Below, one piece after another: positions 32,630 through 40,911 of a DNA stretch of 64,000 bases (its first letter is position 1; every line of letters begins with the position of its first letter). The stretch is from Streptomyces sp. WM6378. Lineage in GTDB: Bacteria; Actinomycetota; Actinomycetes; Streptomycetales; Streptomycetaceae. The stretch lies in NCBI RefSeq assembly GCF_001279695.1, contig NZ_LGDD01000133.1, positions 99,562-163,561 of the forward strand, written 5' to 3'. The position numbers and the translations under genes are program-made. The notes beneath the pieces were generated by a model. That model searched no databases. It was not told where the DNA came from and was given only the letters and a program-made list of their open reading frames with translations.

Positions 32630-33370
32630 TCATGGGGTGGTGGTGTCGCCGAGGTCGCCGTCGAAGGTGTTGTCGATGACCTGTTGGGCGAGCTCGGTGA
32701 GGCGCAGGTGGCGGGGGCGGGCGTACGCGCGCATGGCGTCGAAGGTGCTGTCGAGGCTGAGGTGGTGGCGTTCGGAGAGGATGCCCTTGGCCTGTTCGAT
32801 GGTGACGCGGCTGGTCAGGGCGGCCTGGAGCTGCGCCTTCTCGATGTAGCTCTGCTCGATGCTGCGCTGCTGGAGGATGGAGATGGTCGCCACGTCGGCG
32901 AGTGTCTGGCCGATCTGGACGTCGGATTCGCTGAGCCGGCCGGGCCGGGAGTGGAAGAGGTTGACGGCGCCGACGACCTGTTGGCGCAGCTTCATCGGCA
33001 GGGCGTGCGTGGAGACGAAGCCGGCGTCGCGGGCCCGGGCGGCGAACGGGCCGAAGCCGAGGGTGGCGGGGGCCGAGGTGAGGTCGATGTTCAACTGGGC
33101 CTGGCCGGTTCGGTAGCAGCGGACGCAGGGACCCTCTTCGTGCTGGAGGGCGAAGAGTTCCAGGAGGCGGGTGTTCTCGTCGGACGCGGCGATGAGCTGG
33201 AGTTCGCCGTGCTGGTCGACGATCATCACGCCGACCGCGTCCACGTCCAGGAGCTCGATGCTGCGGGCGCAGAGCCGGTGCAGGAACTCGATGAGATCGA
33301 AGTCTTCCGTGAGCGTGTCCACGGCCTCCACCAGGATGTCGAGCACGCGTTGCTGACTTGTCATCGTCAT
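32630..33370 (-). CDS. GAF-ANTAR regulator 1
   Basis: 246 residues. The GAF domain covers about 15-165 (VDAVGVMIVDQHGELQLIAAS, EGPCVRCYRTGQ, FVSTHALPMKLRQQVVGAVNLF). The C-terminal ANTAR domain (QLQAALTSRVTIEQAKGILSER ... AMRAYARPRHLRLTELAQQVI) binds RNA hairpins to stop termination. The Cys pair in CVRC could be a redox site. Its ATG overlaps the stop of GAF-ANTAR regulator 2 (TGATG), so they are coupled. Confidence 0.9.
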   Translation of the reverse strand: MTMTSQQRVLDILVEAVDTLTEDFDLIEFLHRLCARSIELLDVDAVGVMIVDQHGELQLIAASDENTRLLELFALQHEEGPCVRCYRTGQAQLNIDLTSAPATLGFGPFAARARDAGFVSTHALPMKLRQQVVGAVNLFHSRPGRLSESDVQIGQTLADVATISILQQRSIEQSYIEKAQLQAALTSRVTIEQAKGILSERHHLSLDSTFDAMRAYARPRHLRLTELAQQVIDNTFDGDLGDTTTP

Positions 33371-34107
33371 CAGTCCCTATTTCCGGACGGTGCGGCCGTC
33401 CCGTCTTGAGTGTCCCGGAAATGCAATCGGCGGGCCACCACGTCTTCGGCGGTCCTCAGTACGGGTGCCTCGGTGCGGTATGCGTGGGCACGCAGGATGG
33501 CGATGGCCTCGACCAGGGAGACCCCGGCCTGGACGCTGATGATGCCCGTGGCCTGGTGGACGGCGGCGCGGTGCAGCGCCGTGTGCGGTTCCGCCTGTGC
33601 GAATGCCGCCCGCCGTCCGCCGCCCGCCAGCAGCGCGGCGGTGATCGCGGCGGCCAGCACGAGCGCGTCGTCGGTCTGGGCGGCGTCCAGGGGAGCAGCG
33701 GTGGCGCGCTGGGCGGTGAGGACGCCGAGGGAGACCGCTCCCAGGCGCAGAGGGAAGCAGAACAGTGCCCGCACGCCGAGTTGCGCCGCCTCGGGCAGGA
33801 AGGCGGGCCACCGGAGAGGGTCGGCCGTCTCCAGATCGGAGACGGCGATCAAGGCGCCATGGACGTAGGAGTCGAGCCCCGGCCCCTCGCCGAGGGTGAA
33901 CTGCGCGTCTTCCAGGGCGGAGCTGCGGCCCGGGGTGGACCACACCAGCTCGGTCAGGGAGCCGTTGGTACCCAGCGACACCGCGATCCCGTCCACGACG
34001 ATCGCCCGTGCGCACCGTGCCGGGTCGCCGCCGAGGAGACCGGCGCCGTTCCCGTTCCCGGTCGAGAGGTCGCGCAGGATGCGAGCCATGATCGCGTTCG
34101 TGCTCAC
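33370..34107 (-). CDS. GAF-ANTAR regulator 2
   Basis: 245 residues. GAF domain (AIVVDGIAVSLGTNG, ALFCFPLRLGAVSLGVLTAQR) then ANTAR (LHRAAVHQATGIISVQAGVSLVEAI, ILRAHAYRTEAPVLRTAEDVVARRL). First gene of a two-gene unit. GAF-ANTAR proteins sense a ligand and control antitermination in RNA; the target here is unknown. ATG start. Confidence 0.88.
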   Translation of the reverse strand: MSTNAIMARILRDLSTGNGNGAGLLGGDPARCARAIVVDGIAVSLGTNGSLTELVWSTPGRSSALEDAQFTLGEGPGLDSYVHGALIAVSDLETADPLRWPAFLPEAAQLGVRALFCFPLRLGAVSLGVLTAQRATAAPLDAAQTDDALVLAAAITAALLAGGGRRAAFAQAEPHTALHRAAVHQATGIISVQAGVSLVEAIAILRAHAYRTEAPVLRTAEDVVARRLHFRDTQDGTAAPSGNRD

Positions 34108-34607
34108 GATGTCACCGCTTCCAGACCTGCGCAGCGGGGCTGTCCGAGGTGAGTTGCCGCCCCTGCCGGCCTACCCAGATCGTACGAACCGGTACGGCGG
34201 GCGCGGGCGTCGCCGGGTCCGTCAGCAACGGGCTTGGGTGCGAGGACACCGCGCAGTTCCCCCCCGGGTTCGCTGAGCGGCGTCCTCGCACTGATCGTCC
34301 TCTCCGGGCGCCTGGGGGCGGCGGGATTCACCCCCGGCGCGGCATCGGCGAGGACATCGGCTGGAGCTGCGTTGTCGGTGAGATACGGCTCCAGCCTGCT
34401 CTCGGTCGGTCAAGACACGACCCAGGGGCAGGGGGCCAGGACGGCGAGGCGCCGGATGCTCGGGCGCGGCTGCTGTCACCTTCACGCTAGGGCACATTGC
34501 TCTGGAGCGGACCGCGAATTCCGGACGCGTACGTGAGCGTCCGCAGGGTGAGGTGTGCGCAAGAGGGCGGTGGCGATGGCCCGGCGTGCTGCCTTCCCCG
34601 TCCAATG
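34108..34607. other. 500 bases without a supported gene
   Basis: Region upstream of GAF-ANTAR regulator 2 and downstream of the HAD gene. Open frames show no ribosome site or motif. It may hold the promoter of the GAF-ANTAR pair near 34,110-34,200. Confidence 0.4.
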
Positions 34608-35129
34608 TCAGGCCGACGCACCTCGGCCGGCGGCGCGCAACCATTCCTCAAGCGCTGCGAAATCCGCCTCCGTGAGCCCCTGCTCAGGGTCGACGCGGCG
34701 GAGCAGGACCGGTCCTTGAGCGTGTGCGGTCACCCAGGCCCGGTCGATGTCGGTGATCTCGTCATCGACCCAGGCGAAGGGGCGCCCGGCCGCGTGGGCG
34801 ACGAGGGCCCGGGTCTTCCAGTGCAGCCCGCCCCGCTCGTCGTCGTATGCCTCCGGCCAGCTGACCACCGGCAGCTCCGGCAGGCCGAGCCGGGGTGCGA
34901 CGCATTCGTTGGCATCGGCCATCCACGTCGTGGCCCACACCAGATCGCAGCGAAGCGCCGCCAACCGCGGCCCGTACGCGGGATTCAGCCTGGTCAGAAG
35001 AGGGTTGGAGGCGGCTCCCCGAGGTTCGCACCCCACGTCGTACGTCGGATACCCGCCCGGGCGCCCGAACGGGATGAGCGGTCCGTCGACATCGAGGAAG
35101 AGCAGCGGACGATCCACGGAACTGGTCAC
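34608..35129 (-). CDS. HAD-domain protein
   Basis: 173 residues. LLFLDVDGPLIPFG is HAD motif I with both aspartates. VWATTWMADANE may be motif II, and RPFAWVDDEITDIDRAW motif III/IV with DD. The length and the WATTWxxxAN segment fit the small Streptomyces family annotated as HAD domain-containing protein or secreted-protein-like. Possible phosphatase; substrate unknown. It is divergent from trpD. Confidence 0.8.
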   Translation of the reverse strand: MTSSVDRPLLFLDVDGPLIPFGRPGGYPTYDVGCEPRGAASNPLLTRLNPAYGPRLAALRCDLVWATTWMADANECVAPRLGLPELPVVSWPEAYDDERGGLHWKTRALVAHAAGRPFAWVDDEITDIDRAWVTAHAQGPVLLRRVDPEQGLTEADFAALEEWLRAAGRGASA

Positions 35130-35264
35130 GGCCGCACGTTAGTGGTTCGACGCAGGGCGCGGTGCGGCAGATCGGCCTGCCCCGTACCGAGCAGGGGCCG
35201 AGGTGGCCGATAACGTGGGCGGGACCATCGCGCGGCCCCGCCGTGCCCGCACCGAGGGGACATC

Positions 35265-36326
35265 GTGACCGAGCCCGACCGCTCCTGGCGGCACCTGCTG
35301 GCCGTACTTCTGCGGGGCGAGGACCTCGGCGCGGACGATGCCCGCTGGGCCATGCGGCAGGTCATGGACGACGCCGCCGAGCCGGCCCGGCTCGCCGGGT
35401 TCCTGGTGGCGCTGCGCGCCAAGGGCGAGAGTGCCGAGGAGATCCACGGGCTGCTCGACGCGCTGATGGAGAGGGTTGTTCCCCTGGCCGTGGACGGGGC
35501 CGACGTCGTCGACATCGTCGGGACCGGGGGCGACGGGGCGCACACCGTCAACGTGTCCACCATGGCTGCCGTCGTCGTGGCCGGCGCCGGGGTGCCGGTC
35601 GTCAAGCACGGTGGGCGGTCCGTCTCCAGCAAGGCCGGGGCCGCCGACGTACTGGAAGCGCTCGGGCTGCCGCTCGACCTCTCCCCGGACGCCGTCGCCC
35701 GCTGCGTCCGCGAGGCCGGCATCGGCTTCACCTTCGCGCCCCGCTTCCACCACGGGCTGCGCCACGCGGGGCCGGTCCGCAAGTCCCTCGGCGTGCCCAC
35801 CGTCATCAACTACCTCGCCCCGCTGACCAACCCGGCCCGGCCCCGTACGGCCGTCGTCGGCTGCTCCAACACCGCCCTGGCCCCCGTCCTCGCGGACATG
35901 CTGGCGGCCCGCGAGACCAGTGCGCTGGTCGTGCGCGGGGACGACGGGCTCGACGAGATCACCACCGCCGCCCCGACCCGGGTGTGGGTCGCCGCGGGGA
36001 AGTCTGTGCGTCAACTATGCCTGGATACCGCCGAGTTCGGGCTTTCCCGGTGTGCGCCCGACGCGCTGCGCGGGGGCGACGCCGCCTACAACGCGCTCGC
36101 CGTCCGCCGCGTCATGGACGGGGAGACCGGGCCGGTCCGCGATGCCGTCCTCGCCAACGCCGCGGGGGCGCTCGCCGCGTACCGGGGGCTGGAGGAGCGG
36201 AGCCTGGACGACGCCTTCGATGCCGGGCTGTGCGAGGCCCGGCACTCGATCGATTCCGGGGCTGCCGCACGGACCCTCACCCGTTGGCTGGGCCTGGCCC
36301 GTTCCCTGGCCCCGACCCCCCGCTGA
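35265..36326 (+). CDS. trpD: Anthranilate phosphoribosyltransferase
   Basis: 353 residues, GTG start. The family signature [18 protein letters not shown] (PRPP binding) and [22 protein letters not shown] are intact, with [19 protein letters not shown] later. It joins anthranilate to PRPP in tryptophan synthesis. No other trp gene is nearby, which is usual for scattered trp genes in Streptomyces. The first 60 residues are the helical N-terminal domain. A small promoter region separates it from the divergent HAD gene. Confidence 0.94.
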   Translation: MTEPDRSWRHLLAVLLRGEDLGADDARWAMRQVMDDAAEPARLAGFLVALRAKGESAEEIHGLLDALMERVVPLAVDGADVVDIVGTGGDGAHTVNVSTMAAVVVAGAGVPVVKHGGRSVSSKAGAADVLEALGLPLDLSPDAVARCVREAGIGFTFAPRFHHGLRHAGPVRKSLGVPTVINYLAPLTNPARPRTAVVGCSNTALAPVLADMLAARETSALVVRGDDGLDEITTAAPTRVWVAAGKSVRQLCLDTAEFGLSRCAPDALRGGDAAYNALAVRRVMDGETGPVRDAVLANAAGALAAYRGLEERSLDDAFDAGLCEARHSIDSGAAARTLTRWLGLARSLAPTPR

Positions 36327-36652
36327 CAAGGCCGAACCTCTGTTGCCCACCGGTGACAGAGTGGAGATTGTTCCGGGTCAGGTTCTGGCAGAAGATGAGC
36401 ACATCGCAGCAGTCGGGGGGAGTGCAAGACCGGCGAAGCGGCGACGAACCTTCGCATCACCCTTCACATCACCCTTTGCACCACACCTCGCATCACTCAG
36501 ATCATCCCGTCGTTCCGGCGCTCTGCCGCAGACGGCCGATCTTTCGCTCGATCCTGCGCTGAACCTCTCCGTCTTCTCTTCTGTCTTCTCTGTCTTCTGC
36601 GCCGACTGCCGCCGCGCAGAACGCCCTTGTGTCTCCTTGGGGGGAGTCCACC
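36327..36652. other. 326-base leader with short repeats
   Basis: Before the anchored-protein gene lie runs of CATCACCCTT-type repeats (about 36,450-36,500) and three GTCTTCT repeats (about 36,570-36,600), all in pyrimidine-rich DNA. No gene is seen. It probably holds the promoter and 5' leader of the next gene. Confidence 0.45.
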
Positions 36653-37933
36653 ATGTCCGCTCGCATCGCCCACCGCCTCTTCCGTCCCGCCGCCACCGCC
36701 GTTGTCGTCGCCGCCGTCGCCGGCACCGTACTGCTGCCGATGTCGGCGCAGGCCGCCACGTCCGACGACGCCCAGCGTCCGCTGGTGATGGAGATGGGGA
36801 CCCCGGCGCCCAACGGGCCGCTGACCCGGGGCGGGGCCGCCGAGACGTTCGAGCTGACGGTGAGCAACCCGACGCAGCAGGCGCAGGCCTTCCACCCGTG
36901 GATGCTCGGCGACGCGACCGGCGCGAGCCCCCTGCGGACGAACGACGTCACCTTCGAGGTCGAGCCCGTGAGCGCGCCCGCGACCACGTACAACGTCGGG
37001 CACCAGGACGGCGGCTGGCAGGGCTACTTCTACCCGGCGGGCAAGAACGCCTCGGCCGGCTTCGACGTCCCGGCGAACGGCAAGCTGACCTGGAAGGTCA
37101 CCATCGGGCTCGGCGCCAACTACCCGACCAACGACGGGGACTTCAGGCTCACCGCCACCAGCCTCAACGGCGAGGTCGCGCAGAACCACCAGGCCTCGCA
37201 CACCTTCAAGGCCGACCCGGAGATCAAGGCGGGCCACCTGAAGACCTGGTTCGAGAAGAAGCCCGGCTCGACCATGGACGGCCCGAACGACCGCCAGTAC
37301 CTGGACCTGCACTACCAGGCCACCGGCGACGGCGTGTTCAGCAGCGCGCTCACCACCCGGCTCCAGCTCTCGTACGCCGGCCCCCAGGTGAAGACCCCGG
37401 CCTTCTTCGTGCAGGGCCTGATCGACGGCCGCTGGCAGGACCTGAAGGTCGACTACGACAGCGTCGTCCTGCCCGCCGTCCCGAAGGGCTTCGGCTCGGC
37501 CTCCGGCGTGCGCACCCTGCCGCTGCGGATCAACCTGGGCGTCAAGACCCAGATCAAGAAGGTCACCCCGATCACCGCGGAGGTCCGCGTCTCGCTGGCC
37601 TCGGGCAACACCTACCCGTTCGACGGGGCCACGGCGCAGTTCGCGCTCGGCCCGATCGACGAGGGCACCGCCCCCGCCACCAAGCCGTCCGCGAAGCCCA
37701 CCGGCACGCCCTCCGCGAAGCCCGGCACGTCCGCGTCCGCGGTCGGCAACGCGAACCCGGTGTCGGCGGCCGGCAACGCCAACCTCACCACCACCTCCGC
37801 CACCGGCAGCCTCGCCCACACCGGCGCCGACTCCAACACGGGCCTGTACGCGGGCATCGCCGCCGCCCTGGTCACCCTCGGCGCAGCGGTCGCCTGGCTG
37901 GGCGCGCGCCGCCGTCGTACCTCGTCCATGTGA
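36653..37933 (+). CDS. Secreted, sortase-anchored surface protein (LAxTG)
   Basis: 426 residues from ATG 36653, GGGGGGA upstream. A signal peptide (RLFRPAATAVVVAAVAGTVLL, cut after AQA) is followed by a large Ig-like or beta-rich region (FELTVSNPTQQAQAF, LTWKVTIGLGANYP). A Pro/Ser/Lys linker (PSAKPTGTPSAKPGTSA) leads to LAHTG, a membrane helix and RRRR. LAxTG is the motif used by class E sortases in Streptomyces, so the protein is attached to the cell wall. Binding partner unknown. A strong hairpin follows at 37952. Confidence 0.88.
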   Translation: MSARIAHRLFRPAATAVVVAAVAGTVLLPMSAQAATSDDAQRPLVMEMGTPAPNGPLTRGGAAETFELTVSNPTQQAQAFHPWMLGDATGASPLRTNDVTFEVEPVSAPATTYNVGHQDGGWQGYFYPAGKNASAGFDVPANGKLTWKVTIGLGANYPTNDGDFRLTATSLNGEVAQNHQASHTFKADPEIKAGHLKTWFEKKPGSTMDGPNDRQYLDLHYQATGDGVFSSALTTRLQLSYAGPQVKTPAFFVQGLIDGRWQDLKVDYDSVVLPAVPKGFGSASGVRTLPLRINLGVKTQIKKVTPITAEVRVSLASGNTYPFDGATAQFALGPIDEGTAPATKPSAKPTGTPSAKPGTSASAVGNANPVSAAGNANLTTTSATGSLAHTGADSNTGLYAGIAAALVTLGAAVAWLGARRRRTSSM

Positions 37934-37951
37934 TCCCTGCGACCGGGTGTG

Positions 37952-37978
37952 GCCCCGCGCCCCGCAGGGGCGCGGGGC
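37952..37978 (+). terminator. Terminator after the anchored-protein gene
   Basis: GCCCCGCGCCCC-GCA-GGGGCGCGGGGC, perfect 12-base arms, 18 bases after the stop. Its right arm also resembles the scattered GGGGCGCGGGG repeats at 42017 and 45619-45697. Confidence 0.75.
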
Positions 37979-38026
37979 AAACGGTTCGGAGCACCCCTCC
38001 GAATGGCGTACAGTTGTGTTTACCGA

Positions 38027-38100
38027 CGCGGGGTGGAGCAGCTCGGTAGCTCGCTGGGCTCATAACCCAGAGGTCGCAGGTTCAAATCCTGTCCCCGCTA
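38027..38100 (+). tRNA. Initiator tRNA-Met (CAU)
   Basis: 74 bases fold into a cloverleaf: acceptor CGCGGGG/CCCCGCT with a C1xU72 mismatch, anticodon loop CTCATAA on a stem with three G:C pairs (CTGGG/CCCAG), T arm GCAGG-TTCAAAT-CCTGT. The mismatched first pair and G:C-rich anticodon stem are initiator-type marks. CCA is not encoded; CTG follows. A 19-bp hairpin ends the gene. Confidence 0.95.
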
Positions 38101-38105
38101 CTGAA

Positions 38106-38147
38106 CGAAGAGGCCCGGCACTTGTCATCAAGTGCCGGGCCTCTTCG
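38106..38147 (+). terminator. Terminator of the initiator tRNA
   Basis: CGAAGAGGCCCGGCACTTG and CAAGTGCCGGGCCTCTTCG pair perfectly (19 bases) around the loop TCAT, 5 bases after the tRNA. Confidence 0.88.
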
Positions 38148-38173
38148 CGTTCCCCCGTCGTCGACCTCCGCGC

Positions 38174-38205
38174 CTTGACCTTTACGCAACGTCAAGATCT
38201 AGCTT
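38174..38205 (+). promoter_or_regulatory. MerR-type promoter of the TipA-like gene
   Basis: -35 TTGACC (38175-38180) and -10 TAGCTT (38200-38205) are 19 bases apart, the over-long spacing typical of MerR-activated promoters. The dyad CTTGAC (38174) and GTCAAG (38191) lies in the spacer. The gene starts 8 bases after the -10 box, so the transcript would be nearly leaderless. Confidence 0.75.
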
Positions 38206-38212
38206 GGTCGAT

Positions 38213-38998
38213 GTGAACGGCAAGGAGTGGTCGATCCAGGAGATCGCCAAGAAGGCCGGGACGACGAGCCGCACCCTCCGCCACTACGGAGACCTCGGCC
38301 TGTTCGCCCCGAGCCGGATCGGAAGCAACGGATACCGCTATTACGACCAGGACGCCCTGGTCCGGCTCCAGCGGATCCTGCTCCTGCGCGAGCTGGGCCT
38401 TTCGCTGCCGGTGATCGGCGAGCTCCTGGAGGGCGAGCGCGATCCGGCGGCCGCCCTGCGGACCCATCTGCACCTCCTCGAACAGGAGCGTGAGCGCATC
38501 ACGCGGCAGATCGCGTCCGTGCGGACCACCCTGCACAAGACCGAGAAGGGAGAGGAGCTCATGGCCGAGGAAGTGTTCGACGGCTTCGACCACACGCGGT
38601 ACGAGGAGGAGGTGAGCCGGCGCTGGGGGCGGGACGCCTACGAGAAGGGCGACCGCTGGTGGCGCTCGCTCACCGAGGAACAGCGCAACGGGTTCCTGAA
38701 GGAGCACGAGGACATCGCCCGGGACTGGGGCCGGGCGCACGAGGCCGGTCTCGCCGCCGACGGCGACGAGGCGCAGGACATCGCCCGGCGCCATGTCGCC
38801 TGGCTGTCCACCACGGCGAGTGTCGGCAAGTCGTACGTCGTAGGGCTCGGCCAGATGTACGTCGACGACCCGCGCTTCGGCGTCAACTACGACCAGCACG
38901 GCGAGGGCACGGCGGCCTTCGTCCGGGACGCCCTGAAGGCGTACGCGGAGCGGCACCTCACGGATGGTCCTGCCGCCCGGGGCGCCTGCGGGGAGTAG
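38213..38998 (+). CDS. TipA-like MerR regulator
   Basis: 261 residues from GTG 38213. MerR HTH: WSIQEIAKKAGTTSRTLRHYGDLGLF and RIGSNGYRYYDQDALVRLQRIL. A coiled-coil (HLHLLEQERERITRQIASV) leads to a TipAS effector domain (FDGFDHTRYEEEVSRRWG, AYEKGDRWWRSL, YVDDPRFGVNYDQHGEGTAAFVRDAL). TipAS binds thiopeptides by a cysteine in TipA itself; I see no cysteine in the equivalent domain before the last residues, so ligand capture may differ. Autoactivated through the promoter just upstream. Confidence 0.93.
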   Translation: MNGKEWSIQEIAKKAGTTSRTLRHYGDLGLFAPSRIGSNGYRYYDQDALVRLQRILLLRELGLSLPVIGELLEGERDPAAALRTHLHLLEQERERITRQIASVRTTLHKTEKGEELMAEEVFDGFDHTRYEEEVSRRWGRDAYEKGDRWWRSLTEEQRNGFLKEHEDIARDWGRAHEAGLAADGDEAQDIARRHVAWLSTTASVGKSYVVGLGQMYVDDPRFGVNYDQHGEGTAAFVRDALKAYAERHLTDGPAARGACGE

Positions 38999-39011
38999 TC
39001 TCGCGTGCGCC

Positions 39012-39305
39012 ATGAGTGAGCGCGCGAGTAAGGGGACAGGGGTGGGGACACGGCGGAAGGTGCCCGTCGTGTTGCTGCTCGCCGTGTGCGCCTTCGTCCT
39101 CAGCGGCTGTGAGGACCTGGGGGAGCCCGTCCCCGTCAAGGGGGTGCCGGCCGCCGCGTCCGCGGCCCCCGCGCACGGCTGCCGTCTGAACCGCGGCGGC
39201 TGGGTCGAGCTGCCGTGCGTGCCCGACCACGGCGCCAACCATCGCCACACCAGGGGAAGCTGCTCCCGGGGACGCCCGGGGCCCCACCGCTGCCGCAGGC
39301 TCTGA
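39012..39305 (+). CDS. Small lipoprotein
   Basis: 97 residues from ATG 39012. Basic N-terminus (RRK), hydrophobic VPVVLLLAVCAFV and the lipobox LSGC give a type II signal peptide. The mature part is short, with two CR/CS segments and Arg/His-rich tail. Not recognised. It lies between the TipA-like and PP2C genes with small gaps. Confidence 0.6.
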   Translation: MSERASKGTGVGTRRKVPVVLLLAVCAFVLSGCEDLGEPVPVKGVPAAASAAPAHGCRLNRGGWVELPCVPDHGANHRHTRGSCSRGRPGPHRCRRL

Positions 39306-39311
39306 GGGCCT

Positions 39312-40499
39312 GTGTCCGACCACCCGCTCGGGTGCGCCCGGGTCGCCCGGGGAACCGGAAGGCGTCAGGCTGGACGGGTGCGGCAGCGAGCAGAGGGCGA
39401 AGGGCGCCTGGTACGGGCGCTACCCGTACTGCTGGTCGTCGTGGGCTTCATCTTCGACGCCTCGACCCCGCCCGACCTGACCGCCGCCGCGCTGTTCGCG
39501 GGCGCGCCGGTCGCCGCCGCCCCGTTCTACTCGGGCCGCGGCACCGCTCTCGTGGGCCTGGGCTCGGTGGTCGCCGTCGTGGCGCTCTGGTTCATACACG
39601 ATCTGCCCAACCTGGGCGAAGGGTCCAGCGAGCTGTTCACCGTGCTCACGGTGGGCGCGCTCGCCCTCGTCATCAACCGCATCCTGCGCCGCAGCGGCGA
39701 GAAGCTCGCCTCCCAGCGCGTCATCGCGGAGACCGCCCAGCGCGCCGTGCTGCCCACGCCCGCGGCCCGCATCGGCGGGCTCAACGTCGCCGCGCGGTAC
39801 GAGGCGGCGCAGGCGGACGCCTTCATCGGCGGCGACCTGTTCGCCGTGCAGGACACCCCGTACGGGGTCCGGCTCATCGTCGGCGACGTGCGCGGCAAGG
39901 GTCTCCAGGCGGTGGAGGCCGTCGCCGTGGTGATCGGCGCGTTCCGGGAGGCCGCCGAGCAGGAGTCCTCCCTGGAGGCGGTCACCCAGCGCCTGGAGCG
40001 GGCGCTGGCCCGCGAGGGCACCCGGCGCGACCGGCTGGATGCGGCCGAGGGGTTCACCACGGCGCTGCTCGCCGAGATCCCGCGCGGCGAGGGCGCCGTA
40101 CGCCTGGTGAACCGGGGGCACCCCGAGCCGTTCATGCTGCACGCGGACGGCTCCCTCGACATGCTCGTGCCGGCCGAGCCCGCGCTGCCGCTCGGCATGG
40201 CAGACCTCGGGGTGTGGCCGGACCGGGCGGACGCGTACCCCTTCCCGGCGGGCGCGACGCTGCTGCTCTACACCGACGGCCTGTCCGAGGCGCGCGACGG
40301 GTCGGGCGTCTTCTACGACCCCGGAGCCCGGCTGCGCGGCGCGATCTTCCCCGGCCCGGACGAGGTCCTGGACGCGCTCGTCGACGACGTACGCCGTTAC
40401 ACGGGCGGCGGCGCCAGCGACGACATGGCGCTGCTCGCGGTGGCCCGCCCGGCCGAGGGCCAGCCGGAGCGGCGCCGCACGGTGAGGATCGTGAAGTAG
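39312..40499 (+). CDS. Membrane PP2C-type (SpoIIE-like) protein phosphatase
   Basis: 395 residues if GTG 39312 is used; GTG 39378 gives a shorter N-terminus. Three membrane helices (LPVLLVVVGFIF, FAGAPVAAAPFY-type, GLGSVVAVVALWFIH, LFTVLTVGALALVI) are followed by a linker and a PP2C domain: AFIGGDLFAVQDTPYGVRLIVGDVRGKG, TTALLAEIPRGEGAVRLVNRGHPEPF, LLLYTDGLSEARD and ASDDMALL metal sites. It dephosphorylates an anti-anti-sigma-like STAS protein in the known cases; its target here is unknown. Confidence 0.88.
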   Translation: MSDHPLGCARVARGTGRRQAGRVRQRAEGEGRLVRALPVLLVVVGFIFDASTPPDLTAAALFAGAPVAAAPFYSGRGTALVGLGSVVAVVALWFIHDLPNLGEGSSELFTVLTVGALALVINRILRRSGEKLASQRVIAETAQRAVLPTPAARIGGLNVAARYEAAQADAFIGGDLFAVQDTPYGVRLIVGDVRGKGLQAVEAVAVVIGAFREAAEQESSLEAVTQRLERALAREGTRRDRLDAAEGFTTALLAEIPRGEGAVRLVNRGHPEPFMLHADGSLDMLVPAEPALPLGMADLGVWPDRADAYPFPAGATLLLYTDGLSEARDGSGVFYDPGARLRGAIFPGPDEVLDALVDDVRRYTGGGASDDMALLAVARPAEGQPERRRTVRIVK

Positions 40500-40724
40500 C
40501 ACGGTCACCGTGGCGTGAGGGCGTCACCGTGTGTGCTCGAAAGGTCTCCCTGCGCATAACAATTGACACACCGTCAGAAAGCAGGTGTGACGAGGGTGAC
40601 CCTGAGAGGTTGTCAACTCGCCCGGTTTGAACCGGTTATGGGGCACTAAGTCCTGGCCAGGACCGTTAACGATCAGTGGGAACGGCTTGGATTCCACCCC
40701 CGCCGTCTATTAACGTTCGATAAC

Positions 40725-40888
40725 GCAGCGCGGTTGTCCCAGCCGCCGCAAAGGCGGCACCGTGCGCATGCGCCGAATCCCGCGAGGGAACCGGGGAACC
40801 ACCAACGTGGGGTGAATCGGGCGTCCGTCATGGGCACTCGTAGGAGACCTTCCTGCTCCGAACCCGTCAGCTAACCCGGTAGGCGAGA
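40725..40888 (+). ncRNA. ydaO/yuaA-type cyclic-di-AMP riboswitch
   Basis: The leader of the M23 peptidase gene contains the conserved blocks AACCGGGGAACCACC, GGGGTGAAT and CCGAACCCGTCAGCTAACCC in the right order, with an upstream AGCCGCC/GGCGGC hairpin. These are the hallmarks of the actinobacterial ydaO class, which turns off cell-wall hydrolase genes when c-di-AMP is high. Ends are approximate. Between 40,500 and the element the DNA holds a CACGGT/ACCGTG dyad and promoter candidates. Confidence 0.9.
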
Positions 40889-40911
40889 AGGAAGGAAAGG
40901 AGCGCGCCCTC

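Noticed and set aside
34234..34536. Small plus-strand frame between the GAF-ANTAR and HAD genes
   Set aside because: No ribosome site or recognisable motif, and the alternative frames look equally random.
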